Origin: a virus
DNA: 64,000 bases
Strand: one strand, 5' to 3'
Virus record (IMG/VR): IMGVR_UViG_3300031999_000005
Span: 1-64,000 of that record
The position numbers were made by a program, and so were the translations under genes. Positions 1 through 8,434 of this stretch are shown piece after piece. Each line of letters begins with the position of its first letter. Within the stretch, counting starts at the first letter, position 1. The notes under the pieces are model-generated. The model made no database searches. It was not told the origin of the DNA and was given only the letters and a program-made list of their open reading frames with translations.

Positions 1-705
1 GTCGTTTTCGTGTGCCCACAAGCCGACTTGTTCCATGAAGCTGTACCAATTGAGACGATAGCGCAAATCTTCGACGTGATGTCTTGCGTCACCACCGACT
101 GCGGCAAGCGGCATGAGCATGAAGCCGAGTGTTACCAGGGCGATCCTCACCAATTCCTCATTTTGACGAAGCGGGCCGATCGGATGAGGCGGGTAATGGA
201 GTCGGAACTGGCGGACTACGCTGGCAACTATCTGCCTGGAGATTGCGCCCTGAACATCGGTTTCGAGGGGAAGTGGCCGCCGGATAACTGGTGGTTCGGC
301 GTCTCTGTCTGCGGGCCGGAGGATGACGAGAAAATATCGGTGGTCCTCAATGTTCCCGCCGCACATCGCTGGCTGTCGCTTGAACCCTTGCTCGGTCCCA
401 TAGATTTTACGGAATACGGCCCGGAGATTTGCTTCAATCGGTTGCGCGGATATGATGGAAGCGATCCGCCGATTCCTGGAATCGACGCGGTAGTGGCCGG
501 TTGCGAATCCAGCCCCGGCGCTCGGCCGACCGGACCCAATTGGTTCCGAGACATCCGCGATGCCTGCGCAGAAGCGAACGTGCCGTTCTATTTAAAACAA
601 ATGATGGTGGACGGGAAACTGGTCCACCTGCCGTACCTGGACGGGCGGCAGTACACCGAACTGCCGTGGAGGAAAGAACACAGACAGAAACTTGAAAGGA
701 GGTGA
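1..705 (+). CDS. DUF5131 (phage Gp37/Gp68-like) protein, 5' end outside window
   Basis: The frame is open from the first base, so the N-terminus lies outside the window; GTG at 10 is only an internal codon. Family-type features visible are DLFHE, FLILTKRADRM, WFGVSV, HRWLSLEPLLGP and a C-terminal VPFYLKQ, which match the phage Gp37/Gp68 (DUF5131) family from memory. Biochemical role is not known. The Cys-rich N-terminal part expected in the family would be upstream. The stop overlaps the ribosome binding site of the next gene, so the two are probably cotranscribed. Confidence 0.75.
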   Translation, partial: VVFVCPQADLFHEAVPIETIAQIFDVMSCVTTDCGKRHEHEAECYQGDPHQFLILTKRADRMRRVMESELADYAGNYLPGDCALNIGFEGKWPPDNWWFGVSVCGPEDDEKISVVLNVPAAHRWLSLEPLLGPIDFTEYGPEICFNRLRGYDGSDPPIPGIDAVVAGCESSPGARPTGPNWFRDIRDACAEANVPFYLKQMMVDGKLVHLPYLDGRQYTELPWRKEHRQKLERR

Positions 706-707
706 GT

Positions 708-971
708 ATGGGTGGAAGAACGATCCAATCTCAGATGGTTGAGTGGTTCAACGAAACAACGGTGCCGGAGTTGAAATTGCTCTACCCGATTCTCCGGGAC
801 ATCTACAAGCGGCGGACAGCGGAGGAAGACCGTGCCGGTGCTATCCCGGCCAAGAAAGCAGCCCCGAAGAAACGGCACCGGAGAACCAACGCCGAAATCG
901 AAGCGGCGAAGAAGGCAACGGGGACAGCGGGGACAGCGGGGACAGCGGGCTCCGCAGCCTTTGATGGATAA
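708..971 (+). CDS. small basic protein with GTA tail repeats
   Basis: ATG 708 sits 6 nt behind a strong GAAAGGAGG. The product is about 87 residues: an N-terminal helical part (MVEWFNETTVPELK), then a Lys/Arg/Ala-rich stretch and a threefold Gly-Thr-Ala repeat encoded by three copies of a 9-bp unit (GGGGACAGC) around 918-947. No recognised domain. The basic low-complexity tail suggests nucleic acid contact, but this is inference. Confidence 0.6.
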   Translation: MGGRTIQSQMVEWFNETTVPELKLLYPILRDIYKRRTAEEDRAGAIPAKKAAPKKRHRRTNAEIEAAKKATGTAGTAGTAGSAAFDG

Positions 972-993
972 TGCCCGCAAAGGAGAGAGGAGC

Positions 994-1560
994 ATGAAGA
1001 TTTTTACCGAACGAAAAACACAATTCCGGTACGAACTACCGGTTCTCAGGCCCTTCAACTCGCGGCGGGATCGCCGGCCGATAAACCTGAACTTCAGCGT
1101 GGCAGTTCCCGAGTTATCGGGGATTGCTGCCCTGGGCAAGCGGTTCCAAACCGCGTGGGCGGCGGTCGAGGCCGGCGTAAGCTCCTGCAACCTGAAGGGT
1201 GAGGCCATCATGGGGCAGAACGTGCGGTTCTTCTCGTTCATCGACCAGAAGAACCCAACACAGTTCCTGCACAATGTTGACCTCAAGGGGTTCTCATTGG
1301 TGCGGGACAAAACGGGTGCCCCGGTTCTGCACTTCTCCATCCGGGCCAAGGTGGACAAGGACAGCGCAACATGGTTCCTCACCCAATACGGCACGGATGT
1401 CTATATGGAGATCGAGGACGTTCAGCCGTCACTCCTGGCCGAGGAAGCGGCCATCGAGGAAGCGGCTGAAGTGAAGGCCAAGGAGAAGAAGGCCCCGGCC
1501 AAACCCAAGGCACCCCCGAAGGTCCCGAAAAAGAAAGCGGCCAAACCTGAAAAGAAGTAA
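994..1560 (+). CDS. hypothetical protein with Lys/Pro-rich tail
   Basis: ATG 994 follows AAGGAGAGAGGAGC. The 188-residue product has a folded-looking first 140 residues (FRYELPVLRPF, MGQNVRFFSFI, LHFSIRAKV) and a strongly basic AKKAPAKPKAPPK-type tail of about 40 residues. I do not recognise the family. The tail resembles the flexible tails of DNA-binding phage proteins. It lies in the same run as the flanking genes and is followed by a dispersed palindrome. Confidence 0.7.
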   Translation: MKIFTERKTQFRYELPVLRPFNSRRDRRPINLNFSVAVPELSGIAALGKRFQTAWAAVEAGVSSCNLKGEAIMGQNVRFFSFIDQKNPTQFLHNVDLKGFSLVRDKTGAPVLHFSIRAKVDKDSATWFLTQYGTDVYMEIEDVQPSLLAEEAAIEEAAEVKAKEKKAPAKPKAPPKVPKKKAAKPEKK

Positions 1561-1592
1561 CGTGGCGGCGGGTTGCAGGCGCCCGCCTTCCA

Positions 1593-1608
1593 CATCCAAA
1601 TTTGGACC
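1593..1608. repeat. dispersed palindrome copy 1
   Basis: Perfect TCCAAATTTGGA core at 1595-1606, extended as CATCC...GGACC. It lies between the stop at 1560 and the AAGGAG of the gene starting at 1629. First of about 15 copies in the window. Confidence 0.85.
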
Positions 1609-1628
1609 CTTAGCGAAAGGAGCCATCC

Positions 1629-2162
1629 GTGCCCATGTACCAACCACTGACTGGTAATTTTTCTGCGCTCCGTCCTTTTGGCGTTTCATGGGTAACTCTG
1701 CGCGGTGGGATAATCCCTGGTGTCAGAACGCCAGTGAAGGCCGTTACCGTTTGCGCCATCTATGGGGATGGTGAGCGTCCCCTAGCCATGGGCTTTGCCT
1801 ATTGCTCGGCAAGTGACAAATTCGACCAAGCAGAAGCTGAGGATCGTTCGTTTAAACAAGCAGTCTCCGGGCCGCACGGTGATCCCGCTGTTCTTCGGCG
1901 CATCGGCAGAGTGTTCACCAAGGCAGAACGACACGCCCTGCGGGAGGCGGTGTGGAAGTTGCGGAATCCACAGGGCTGGAAAAAGGATGCGGTCGATGTC
2001 AGCACTGCGGATAGGGACCATCCGGCTTCATCTCCCGGCCCGGTTGAAACCTTGGTTCTCCAACGGATGAAAGATGCGGGGGCTTATCCCAATCGTTATG
2101 ACCATCCCACACCCAAAGAAACGGAGAAGTTGAATGTCAGAGAAGAAGACCAAGGTTTCTGA
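1629..2162 (+). CDS. hypothetical protein
   Basis: GTG 1629 is 6 nt after AAGGAG and is preferred; ATG 1635 is an alternative. 177 residues without a recognised domain; it contains KAVTVCAIYGDGERPLAMGF, a helical middle (FTKAERHALREAVWKL) and a polar C-terminus. It overlaps the next gene by 29 nt. Function unknown. Confidence 0.65.
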   Translation: MPMYQPLTGNFSALRPFGVSWVTLRGGIIPGVRTPVKAVTVCAIYGDGERPLAMGFAYCSASDKFDQAEAEDRSFKQAVSGPHGDPAVLRRIGRVFTKAERHALREAVWKLRNPQGWKKDAVDVSTADRDHPASSPGPVETLVLQRMKDAGAYPNRYDHPTPKETEKLNVREEDQGF

Positions 2163-3192
2163 ACCGGCGAACCTGGAATGCCTGCATTGCCACCGGACGG
2201 ACTTCAAAGATTCGGCCGGCCTGAAGCGCCACATCACCCGTGCACACACGCATCTCAATGTGGAATTGCCAACTCCGGTCGATGACCTACAGAAAAAGCC
2301 GATCATCTACACCTCGTATTCCGGCTTTGAGGTGCGGGATTTCAGCTATTCGATGGCGAACGACATTGCAGAATGCGGCTGGCGCGCACGGGCAAAGCGC
2401 ATCTACGGGTGGACATCTATAAAGGATAAGGCCGCACTGCACTTCGGGGATTGCATTGAAGAGGCTCTCATGTGGCACTTCGATGATGAGCGGCGCATGG
2501 AGATGCCCGCAGCGTTCGAGTTTCTCTGGAAAGAATACAAGGATGCCGACCTGATCTATACAGAGAAGGACGGCAACTGGCAGGAAATGATGGACATGGG
2601 TATGCGGCTCTCCGACCAGTTTGTGTCGGATTTCAAGAGCGGCGAATTCACCCGCGATACTGTGGGATTCGTGAATCCGCGATTCGGGATGGAATTTCCC
2701 AAGCCGAGCGAACCTCACGAGTGGTACAACGGAACGACGCTGCGTTACAAGGCCGACGCTGTGTGTTGCCCAAGCGAACTTGCCGGGTTCGTGCGAACCC
2801 TGGTTGACGTGAAGACCTCGGCATCATCCTACCCAGAGAAAGAAAAGAATGCAGGAATCATCGCGCTGGACCGGCAGCTTCGCGTGGGTGCTCTTGCGAG
2901 TGGTCTCCGCAATGTGGGGTTCCTGGTCTTCGTGAAGAGCAAGAAACCGAAGGTCCAATGGCTGACAGGATTCATAACGGATGAACTGTTGCGGGACATT
3001 GACCTGTGGCTGCGTGAACAGTACCACAAGTGGTTGAACCGCCGATTCCACCGTTCACCCGGCATCCGGTTTCCGCAGGAACAGTGCATGGCCTGTGAAT
3101 TTTTCCCGTTGTGCATCGGCCGACCAGACTTGGCGGGGGGTCTGCGGCAGAAGGAATCGAAGAAGACGGGTTCGCTGAACGTGCTGGATTGA
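2134..3192 (+). CDS. C2H2 zinc finger fused to PD-(D/E)XK nuclease
   Basis: 352 residues. Residues about 16-37 form a classic C2H2 finger (CLHCH...LKRHITRAH). The rest looks like a Cas4/RecB-type PD-(D/E)XK exonuclease: GDCIEEAL, LRYKADAV, LVDVKTSASSY (Asp...Asp-x-Lys) and a helix beginning with a Gln-containing DRQLRVGALASG. A late CMACEFFPLCIG could bind metal or an Fe-S cluster. Likely a DNA-end-processing nuclease in the recombination block, near the single-strand and RecA functions downstream. Start ATG 2134 follows CGGAGAAG. Family-level call is fairly secure; the substrate is inferred. Confidence 0.75.
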   Translation: MSEKKTKVSEPANLECLHCHRTDFKDSAGLKRHITRAHTHLNVELPTPVDDLQKKPIIYTSYSGFEVRDFSYSMANDIAECGWRARAKRIYGWTSIKDKAALHFGDCIEEALMWHFDDERRMEMPAAFEFLWKEYKDADLIYTEKDGNWQEMMDMGMRLSDQFVSDFKSGEFTRDTVGFVNPRFGMEFPKPSEPHEWYNGTTLRYKADAVCCPSELAGFVRTLVDVKTSASSYPEKEKNAGIIALDRQLRVGALASGLRNVGFLVFVKSKKPKVQWLTGFITDELLRDIDLWLREQYHKWLNRRFHRSPGIRFPQEQCMACEFFPLCIGRPDLAGGLRQKESKKTGSLNVLD

Positions 3193-3205
3193 AAGGAGTA
3201 GTGAA

Positions 3206-3559
3206 ATGAGCTTATTCAAAATCGGCCCCGTTGTTAACGAAGTCCCACCCTGTTTCGCTCAGGCTAGTTCTGGGTTTGGTCCCATTCTGAAGCGACTCCG
3301 TGCCCTATACAAAGGGCAATGGCTGACCATCGAGTTCAAGGATTCCAAAACGGCAGAAAAAGCATGCGATTTCCTAGTCGGGGAACTCGCTCTTGAACAG
3401 GCGAAGTTAATGAATGATTCCATGGCTGACTTTAATGCCTGCGCAGAGACAATCTCTGGAGATTTCAAGATGAACTATGGGCGGGATCAAGATGGCGAAT
3501 TGACTACTCTATATGCTCAGGGAATCAAGCGGGGGACACCACCCAAAGCGGACCTGTAG
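3206..3559 (+). CDS. hypothetical protein
   Basis: ATG 3206 behind GAAAGGAG; 117 residues. Predicted mixed alpha/beta with KQWLTIEF-like strands and helices; no domain recognised. It follows the nuclease gene by 13 nt and probably shares its transcript. Role unknown. Confidence 0.6.
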   Translation: MSLFKIGPVVNEVPPCFAQASSGFGPILKRLRALYKGQWLTIEFKDSKTAEKACDFLVGELALEQAKLMNDSMADFNACAETISGDFKMNYGRDQDGELTTLYAQGIKRGTPPKADL

Positions 3560-3660
3560 GCGTCGGCCGGACACTCATTGGATGTTACGTGAAGGGCGCC
3601 TTGCAACTTTACCGCCTTCGCATCCAGGAACCAAAGATTGAGCACGATACGAGGTGAACG

Positions 3661-3903
3661 ATGTGGGACGCTAACCAGTGGCAGGAATTCTTCAACGGCC
3701 ACGGCAGCAATTTCGACAATCTGGCCGCGGCGCTGACCAAGGGTGAGATCGCCGATTCGGATGCCATCGTGGAATCCCTTGTCAGGCTTCAGGCCGGTAC
3801 CGTACTTCGGGTGGCCATGGAGAATACCTATACGATGGTCCGGCTGATGGGGAGAATGATCGGGGAGAAAACGGTGTTCCCGATTGGAGGGAAGCCGTCG
3901 TGA
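3661..3903 (+). CDS. small hypothetical protein, IGGKPS tail
   Basis: ATG 3661 behind GAGGTGAAC; 80 residues, largely helical, ending in FPIGGKPS. The last 20 nt including the stop recur almost exactly at the end of the next gene (4135-4155), suggesting a partial duplication or recombination there. No recognised domain. Confidence 0.6.
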   Translation: MWDANQWQEFFNGHGSNFDNLAAALTKGEIADSDAIVESLVRLQAGTVLRVAMENTYTMVRLMGRMIGEKTVFPIGGKPS

Positions 3904-3921
3904 GAAAGGAGCGTGAGAACA

Positions 3922-4155
3922 ATGAGAAAAACTAGAGCCTTTTTATCAATGGTCTGGTGGATGTGGGGTTACCATTTCCGTTCTAAGTACGGCAGTGCAG
4001 TACGCTCTGCGTGGTTTTCGGCCTTTGGGCAGAAGGCCATTGAAAATCCGAAGTTGTCCCCTCCACGATGGCTATACCGTTTGGTGACAGCGAAGCGCCA
4101 TCGCCCGTTTGCGACGTTTTCTTTGGATATCGGATTTGGAGGGAAACCGTCGTGA
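3922..4155 (+). CDS. small aromatic-rich protein, FGGKPS tail
   Basis: ATG 3922 lies 10 nt after AAAGGAG; GTG 3913 is too close to that site. 77 residues, Trp/Arg rich (MVWWMWGYHFRSKYG), no clear membrane segment. Its terminal codons repeat the end of the preceding gene. Function unknown. Confidence 0.5.
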   Translation: MRKTRAFLSMVWWMWGYHFRSKYGSAVRSAWFSAFGQKAIENPKLSPPRWLYRLVTAKRHRPFATFSLDIGFGGKPS

Positions 4156-4165
4156 GGGATTTGTG

Positions 4166-4194
4166 TTGACATTTACACCGCTGGTGTAAAATAC
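4166..4194 (+). promoter_or_regulatory. promoter with inverted-repeat operator
   Basis: TTGACA at 4166-4171 is followed by a perfect 8-bp inverted repeat TTTACACC gct GGTGTAAA (4172-4190) that would cover the spacer and -10 region; TAAAAT (4187-4192) or AATACT (4190-4195) may serve as -10. The layout is that of a repressor-controlled promoter for the replication block downstream. Confidence 0.6.
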
Positions 4195-4220
4195 TTGCGG
4201 TGCCATGAAACGAGGAAGCG

Positions 4221-4367
4221 ATGCGGGCAAGGAAAAAGACAATAACCCAACTGCACTGCCTGCGCTGCGGGGGCTGGTGGACACCCGAAACAGCCAACCC
4301 AAAACGCTGTGGCCGCTGTAAATCATGGTGTTGGAACAAGCCGAGGAAACCAAAGAAAGGGAAGTGA
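4221..4367 (+). CDS. 48-residue zinc ribbon protein
   Basis: A small frame starting at ATG 4221 behind CGAGGAAG. The product carries two knuckles, CLRCGGWW and CGRCKSWC, in a basic context, so it probably binds zinc and perhaps nucleic acid. It is the first gene after the operator-bearing promoter and ends 1 nt before the start of the replication initiator, suggesting translational coupling. No family assigned. Confidence 0.6.
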   Translation: MRARKKTITQLHCLRCGGWWTPETANPKRCGRCKSWCWNKPRKPKKGK

Positions 4368-4368
4368 C

Positions 4369-5400
4369 ATGCCCCGGATGCGCACCATCAAACCAGAGTT
4401 TTACACGGATGAGAAAATCTGCCGGCTCTCCCATTCCGAGAGGCTACTATTCATCGGAATGTGGAATGCGGCCGACGATAACGGTGTTGGGCAAGCTGAC
4501 CCAACCCTTTTACGGGTAGCTATTTTCCCAAAAGACAAGCCAGTAAATGCGATCCTGCCAGAAGAAAACGTCGAAATTCTGCAAGAACCCGTTACAAAAG
4601 TGGAAAAAGGCGTTACAAAAGTGGAAAAAGGCGTTACTCGATCGGAAAAAGGCGTGAAAAAAGCGCCTGATCCACAGTGCAATCATGCCCCATGTGTCAC
4701 AGATGAAATAGTGGCAACTTGGGTGACATTCCTAGCAAAACTTCGGCTTATCCGCCTTTTTCAGTCCAAGGGAGAGATTTTGTACTACGTCACTAACTGG
4801 AAGAAACATCAGAGGATAGATCACCCTGGAAGGTCCCGATTCGTGGTTCCTGAGAAGTTTCTTCGGACGAGAGAATCTATCGAGGGCGAACGAGAGGGCG
4901 AACGAGAGGGCGAACGAGAGGGCGAACGAGAGCCATTCGCGCCTGATTTAAAGAGGATTAGAAGGGAAGGGATTAGAGGGGATTGTAAGGGGAGAACCGC
5001 CGGGGACACCAGCCCGGCAGAAGAAAATCTTTCTCAAGGCACCGCCACTACAGACCTCGACCTCGGCAGGGATGTGATCGCCTGGATGGAAGCAGTGGCG
5101 AACGGGCAGCGGTTTAGGAAGCACTGGCCGCATAAGGGCAAGGCCAGCCGGGGACCGACCGACAACATGAGGGATGCCCTCCGGGAGAAGGAGCGCACCA
5201 TCGGGGCCGAGAACTTCCGGCAGGCGTGGGTGGACTTCCTGCTCGGGGATGAATGCACCGCCCGGTGGCCGTACCGGAAGTTTATGGACACGGCGCTTGA
5301 TCGCCGGATGGAGGAATTGGTGGACGCCCAGGTGCAGGAAAGGCATGCTGCGGAGGTGGCTCAGGAGGCCGAGGAACGGAACTTGGGGTTGCCAGGGTGA
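4369..5400 (+). CDS. phage replication initiator-like protein
   Basis: ATG 4369 follows AAAGGGAAGTGAC. The N-terminus (MRTIKPEFYTDEKICRLS, RLLFIGMWNAADDNG, YYVTNWKKHQRIDHP) matches winged-helix DnaD/replisome-organiser-like phage proteins usually encoded next to the primase-helicase. About 343 residues. Between the conserved parts sit two low-complexity inserts: KVEKGVT repeats (about residues 75-95) and four copies of EGER (about 172-187). The C-terminal half (RKHWPHKGKASRGPT, FLLGDECTARWPY) may be a DnaB/DnaD-interaction region. Role in origin recognition or helicase loading is inferred from family and neighbours. Confidence 0.65.
   Translation: MPRMRTIKPEFYTDEKICRLSHSERLLFIGMWNAADDNGVGQADPTLLRVAIFPKDKPVNAILPEENVEILQEPVTKVEKGVTKVEKGVTRSEKGVKKAPDPQCNHAPCVTDEIVATWVTFLAKLRLIRLFQSKGEILYYVTNWKKHQRIDHPGRSRFVVPEKFLRTRESIEGEREGEREGEREGEREPFAPDLKRIRREGIRGDCKGRTAGDTSPAEENLSQGTATTDLDLGRDVIAWMEAVANGQRFRKHWPHKGKASRGPTDNMRDALREKERTIGAENFRQAWVDFLLGDECTARWPYRKFMDTALDRRMEELVDAQVQERHAAEVAQEAEERNLGLPG
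4590..4653 (+). repeat. 21-bp tandem repeat inside initiator gene
   Basis: Unit GTTACAAAAGTGGAAAAAGGC occurs twice exactly and a third time diverged (GTTACTCGATCGG...), encoding VTKVEKG repeats. It is in frame and probably a flexible linker. Confidence 0.8.
4882..4931 (+). repeat. 12-bp tandem repeat inside initiator gene
   Basis: Four copies of GAGGGCGAACGA encode alternating EGER. Copy number could vary by slippage without shifting the frame. Confidence 0.85.
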
Positions 5401-5535
5401 AAAAGCGGGGTGGGGTAGGTGCGTAGACCTATTAACGGCGAACCCTGACACTACCAAGGCTGGTCCAAAAGCCTTCTAGGCAAGGAAAGGGACGTTCAGG
5501 GATTGGCAGGGGCTTTAAAACGCCTCCTGCGGCAA

Positions 5536-5551
5536 TGTCCAAATTTGGACG
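5536..5551. repeat. dispersed palindrome copy 2
   Basis: Perfect core at 5538-5549 (TGTCC...GGACG), 18 nt upstream of ATG 5567 and just 5' of its AAAGGAAA ribosome binding site. The 137-nt gap before it also holds a small hairpin (AAGGCT...AAGCCTT, 5458-5476). Confidence 0.85.
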
Positions 5552-5566
5552 CAGAAAGGAAAAAAG

Positions 5567-5794
5567 ATGGAATTGAAAGAAATTCAAGCGCTCGTTTCAT
5601 CGTGCTTGGAGATTGACCCAACCAAGCGGCACGTACTGGTGGTTGACAGTAGCTATATAACCGAGGCAGCAACCTGCACCCTCATGAGAGTTTGGAAGGA
5701 TCTGACTGGGTACGGGCCGATAATTCTGGCCACAAAAGGCGGCGAGGGCCTTCGCATTTTCGAGATCAAAAAGGAGGACAACCATGAAGGCTGA
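5567..5794 (+). CDS. hypothetical protein
   Basis: ATG 5567 behind GAAAGGAAAA; 75 residues with alternating strands and helices (KRHVLVVDSSYIT, YGPIILATKGGEG). Not recognised. It overlaps the next small gene by 11 nt and stands directly behind a dispersed palindrome. Confidence 0.65.
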   Translation: MELKEIQALVSSCLEIDPTKRHVLVVDSSYITEAATCTLMRVWKDLTGYGPIILATKGGEGLRIFEIKKEDNHEG

Positions 5795-5957
5795 AGAGAT
5801 TCGCAAACTGTTCGAGACGAAATCAATGACAGACGCCGCAGAGCAAGAGCCGAAGATCGTCGCGGTTATGCAACTCGTGGCCCTTGGAGAGATCGCGGCA
5901 CAGCTTGCCGAGTTGAACGATTACCTGAAAAACAGCAGGTTGGGTAAGGAGTTTTGA
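5784..5957 (+). CDS. 57-residue helical protein
   Basis: Short frame from ATG 5784 with AAGGAGG 5-11 nt upstream, ending TGA 5955-5957. The peptide is almost wholly helical (KAEEIRKLFETK, GEIAAQLAELNDYLK) and may form a coiled coil. It overlaps the preceding gene and precedes the primase-helicase, so a helper role in replication is possible but unproven. Confidence 0.6.
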   Translation: MKAEEIRKLFETKSMTDAAEQEPKIVAVMQLVALGEIAAQLAELNDYLKNSRLGKEF

Positions 5958-6005
5958 CACGTCAGGATTTCGGTCGCACTGTAAGTGAAAGGTGTGTCTC
6001 CAAGG

Positions 6006-8036
6006 ATGATCGAGAAATCCGAAGTCGAGCGAATCAAATCCCAAGTAGACTTGGCGCACATCATCGGCCCGTACATTGATGGCGGCCTGCGGAGAATGGG
6101 CGCTGACCTGAAGGGGCTGTGCCCGTTCCATGAGGAAAAGACGGCATCGTTCATCGTTCATCCCGAATACTGGAAGTGCCACGGCTGCGGTGAGGGAGGT
6201 GATGTTTTCAAGTTCTTCCAGAAACTTGAAACCTTGCCGTTTCCCCAAGCCGTAAAGCGCGTGGCAGAATTGGCGGGCCTCACGGTGAATGAATCCAGAT
6301 CATACCGACTAGCGCCAGCCAATCGAAGGACGGAACCTCCACCGCAGACGCCCGATGATCCAGAATTGGAAGCGCGGGTTGACCGCAGTTTCCAGAAATT
6401 CGGCGGGAAGCGTGAGATGACGCTGGAGCAGTGGCGACCCTACGCGGAGGCCCTGATGGATTCCGGCGCGGAAGTGATAGGCCAGTTCCCGGCACTCCGC
6501 GGCATAACCGGCACGACGGTGGAGAAATTCAAGCTCGGCTATGCAGCGACGGGGGAGAAGATCGTGGGTAGCAATCCTGAATACGCAGAGTACCGCGACA
6601 AGCCCTGGATCGGATTCCCGTACATCTACGGTGACCGGGTGCGGATGGTGAAATGGCGGACGCTGTTCTCAGTCGGGAAGAAGTTCGCTCGGCCAGCAAG
6701 CATGGCGGAGTGCCTCTACATCGACGGAGAACCGGACCCATTTGACGACGTGGTACTCCAAGAGGGTGAATTAGATGCCTTGACTTTATGGCAAGTCGGA
6801 ATCCGGGCGGCATCGCTACCTTCCGGAAGCAATTCACGAATCACAAAAGAGATGCGCGACTGGCTGTTGGGTTTCCGGCGAATCCTGATTGGGATGGACA
6901 ACGATGAAGCTGGCCAACTGGCGCTACGCAAGATTCTGATGGACCTCCCGGTTGACCGCACGGCGATCCTGACGCTGCCTGATGGCTGGAAAGACGCAAA
7001 CGAAATGCTGGTGAAGGGTTGCGGTCGGGACAAGGATAAATTCCGCGAGGAAGTCCAAAAGGCATTGGCAGCAGCGGCGCGGCCGACCTCGGTGGCATTC
7101 TCTTCGCTGGATCAAGCATTCGATGCCTACCTGCGGAAGTTGATGAAGGCGGACGGGAAGGAAGAGGTGTTCTTCCAGTTCCCCTGGAGATCGGTGGACC
7201 GAATGATTCGGGTGATTCCAGGGGAGGTGATTGCGCTCAGTTCAACAACTTCCGGCCAGGGGAAGACGACCTTCGCGGTTCAGTGTGCCTTACATAACGC
7301 TCGGCACCTGCGCAAGCATGTGGGCTACTATACCGCAGAGATGGATGCGGTTGAGGAACTTGTCCCGATGGTTACCGCACAACTTGTAAAGCAGAACCGT
7401 CTGGACCTGGACGTAGGCCACGTAGAAGAAGCCAAGATGAGATGTGAAGGTGCCGAGTTTTACTTCGGCTATGACCGGGAAGCGGAAAACTGGACAGAGA
7501 CGCAGCGAGTCTTGGACTTGGCGGTGCGCCGGTTGGGCCTCGACATCCTGATTATTGACCACTTGGATTACATCATCCGCGTTCAGGATTTTCGTGAAGA
7601 GATTCAGCAGAAGGCGATGGCAATGAAGTGGCTGACAGAGAATCTTGCAAAAAAATACGGGATCGTTGTGGTAGTGTTGCGGCAACCCACGAAAATTAAA
7701 TCAGACACACGGCGTAAGGATGAGCCAATGGCGGCCGAGAATATCCAAGGCGGTGTGGCCGGCATCACGGACGCACAGCATGTGATCCTAATTCACCGCA
7801 AGCGGGTGTCAACGAACGAAGAACAGGAAGACGGCGGCGACATTTACGAACGAGAGACGAGCGTAATCCGGGGGAAGACGCGGCACGCCGGACCAGGTGG
7901 TGCGGTGGTGAAGCTGATTCTTCTCGGGCAGTACGCCTGTTTTGAGCGGCTGGAGCGGGAGGACCAGAAGAAGGCCGAACCAAAGAAACCGAAGGCGAAA
8001 GCGGCCACAATGGGGAACCTGCCATATAAAGATTAA
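6006..8036 (+). CDS. fused DNA primase-helicase (T7 gp4-like)
   Basis: About 676 residues from ATG 6006 (GTG 5985 is an in-frame alternative). N-terminal CHC2 zinc motif: GLCPFHEEKTASF ... WKCHGCGEGGDVF (about residues 37-68). TOPRIM: LQEGELDALT (about 250) and GMDNDEAG. C-terminal RecA-fold DnaB-type helicase: Walker A TTSGQGKTTF (about 415), Walker B ILIIDHLDY (about 513), then VVVLRQP and the IQGGVAGITDAQ region. Such fusions synthesise primers and unwind DNA at the fork. It is the core replication enzyme of this phage and sits with the initiator-like gene and recA. Confidence 0.93.
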   Translation: MIEKSEVERIKSQVDLAHIIGPYIDGGLRRMGADLKGLCPFHEEKTASFIVHPEYWKCHGCGEGGDVFKFFQKLETLPFPQAVKRVAELAGLTVNESRSYRLAPANRRTEPPPQTPDDPELEARVDRSFQKFGGKREMTLEQWRPYAEALMDSGAEVIGQFPALRGITGTTVEKFKLGYAATGEKIVGSNPEYAEYRDKPWIGFPYIYGDRVRMVKWRTLFSVGKKFARPASMAECLYIDGEPDPFDDVVLQEGELDALTLWQVGIRAASLPSGSNSRITKEMRDWLLGFRRILIGMDNDEAGQLALRKILMDLPVDRTAILTLPDGWKDANEMLVKGCGRDKDKFREEVQKALAAAARPTSVAFSSLDQAFDAYLRKLMKADGKEEVFFQFPWRSVDRMIRVIPGEVIALSSTTSGQGKTTFAVQCALHNARHLRKHVGYYTAEMDAVEELVPMVTAQLVKQNRLDLDVGHVEEAKMRCEGAEFYFGYDREAENWTETQRVLDLAVRRLGLDILIIDHLDYIIRVQDFREEIQQKAMAMKWLTENLAKKYGIVVVVLRQPTKIKSDTRRKDEPMAAENIQGGVAGITDAQHVILIHRKRVSTNEEQEDGGDIYERETSVIRGKTRHAGPGGAVVKLILLGQYACFERLEREDQKKAEPKKPKAKAATMGNLPYKD

Positions 8037-8053
8037 AAACTTGGAGGCGTAGA

Positions 8054-8434
8054 ATGCGCATCACCATCAGTGACGTTCCGAACGCAGAGTATTTTGCGCT
8101 GCTCAAGGAAATGAGTCATGCGCTGCATGAGGCTTTACAGAAACCCCGGCAACTGGATAATGAAAGGGGACTTCCGGGGATCAAAATGAGTCCCTTCCAA
8201 CTTGCCACCTCGATAGAGGAGGCAATCATCCCGATCTTGAAACGAAAGGGATGGCTTGTAACTAAAAAGGAGATCAACGATGGCAACAGAAACGACGACC
8301 AAAAAGGAATCAGCAGCGAAGACCACCAAGGCGGTGGTCAAGAAACCAGTGACAGCAATAGCGAAGCCTCCGCTACCCAAGACGGCGGTGGTGAAGATCA
8401 GCAAGGACACAGCCCGCGAGATCATCAAGCGTGA
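8054..8434 (+). CDS. hypothetical protein with overprinted polar tail
   Basis: ATG 8054 behind TTGGAGG. The first 75 residues look folded and helical (YFALLKEMSHALHEALQ, SIEEAIIPILKRKGWLV). The last 50 residues are low complexity (GGGQETSDSNSEASATQ) and lie in a second frame over the start of the next gene (8280-8434). The tail may be genuine or a chance extension. Function unknown. Confidence 0.55.
   Translation: MRITISDVPNAEYFALLKEMSHALHEALQKPRQLDNERGLPGIKMSPFQLATSIEEAIIPILKRKGWLVTKKEINDGNRNDDQKGISSEDHQGGGQETSDSNSEASATQDGGGEDQQGHSPRDHQA

Noticed and set aside
588-1394. 268-residue minus-strand frame
   Set aside because: Antisense to two well-supported plus genes with good ribosome binding sites; Arg/Cys-rich composition typical of a shadow frame.
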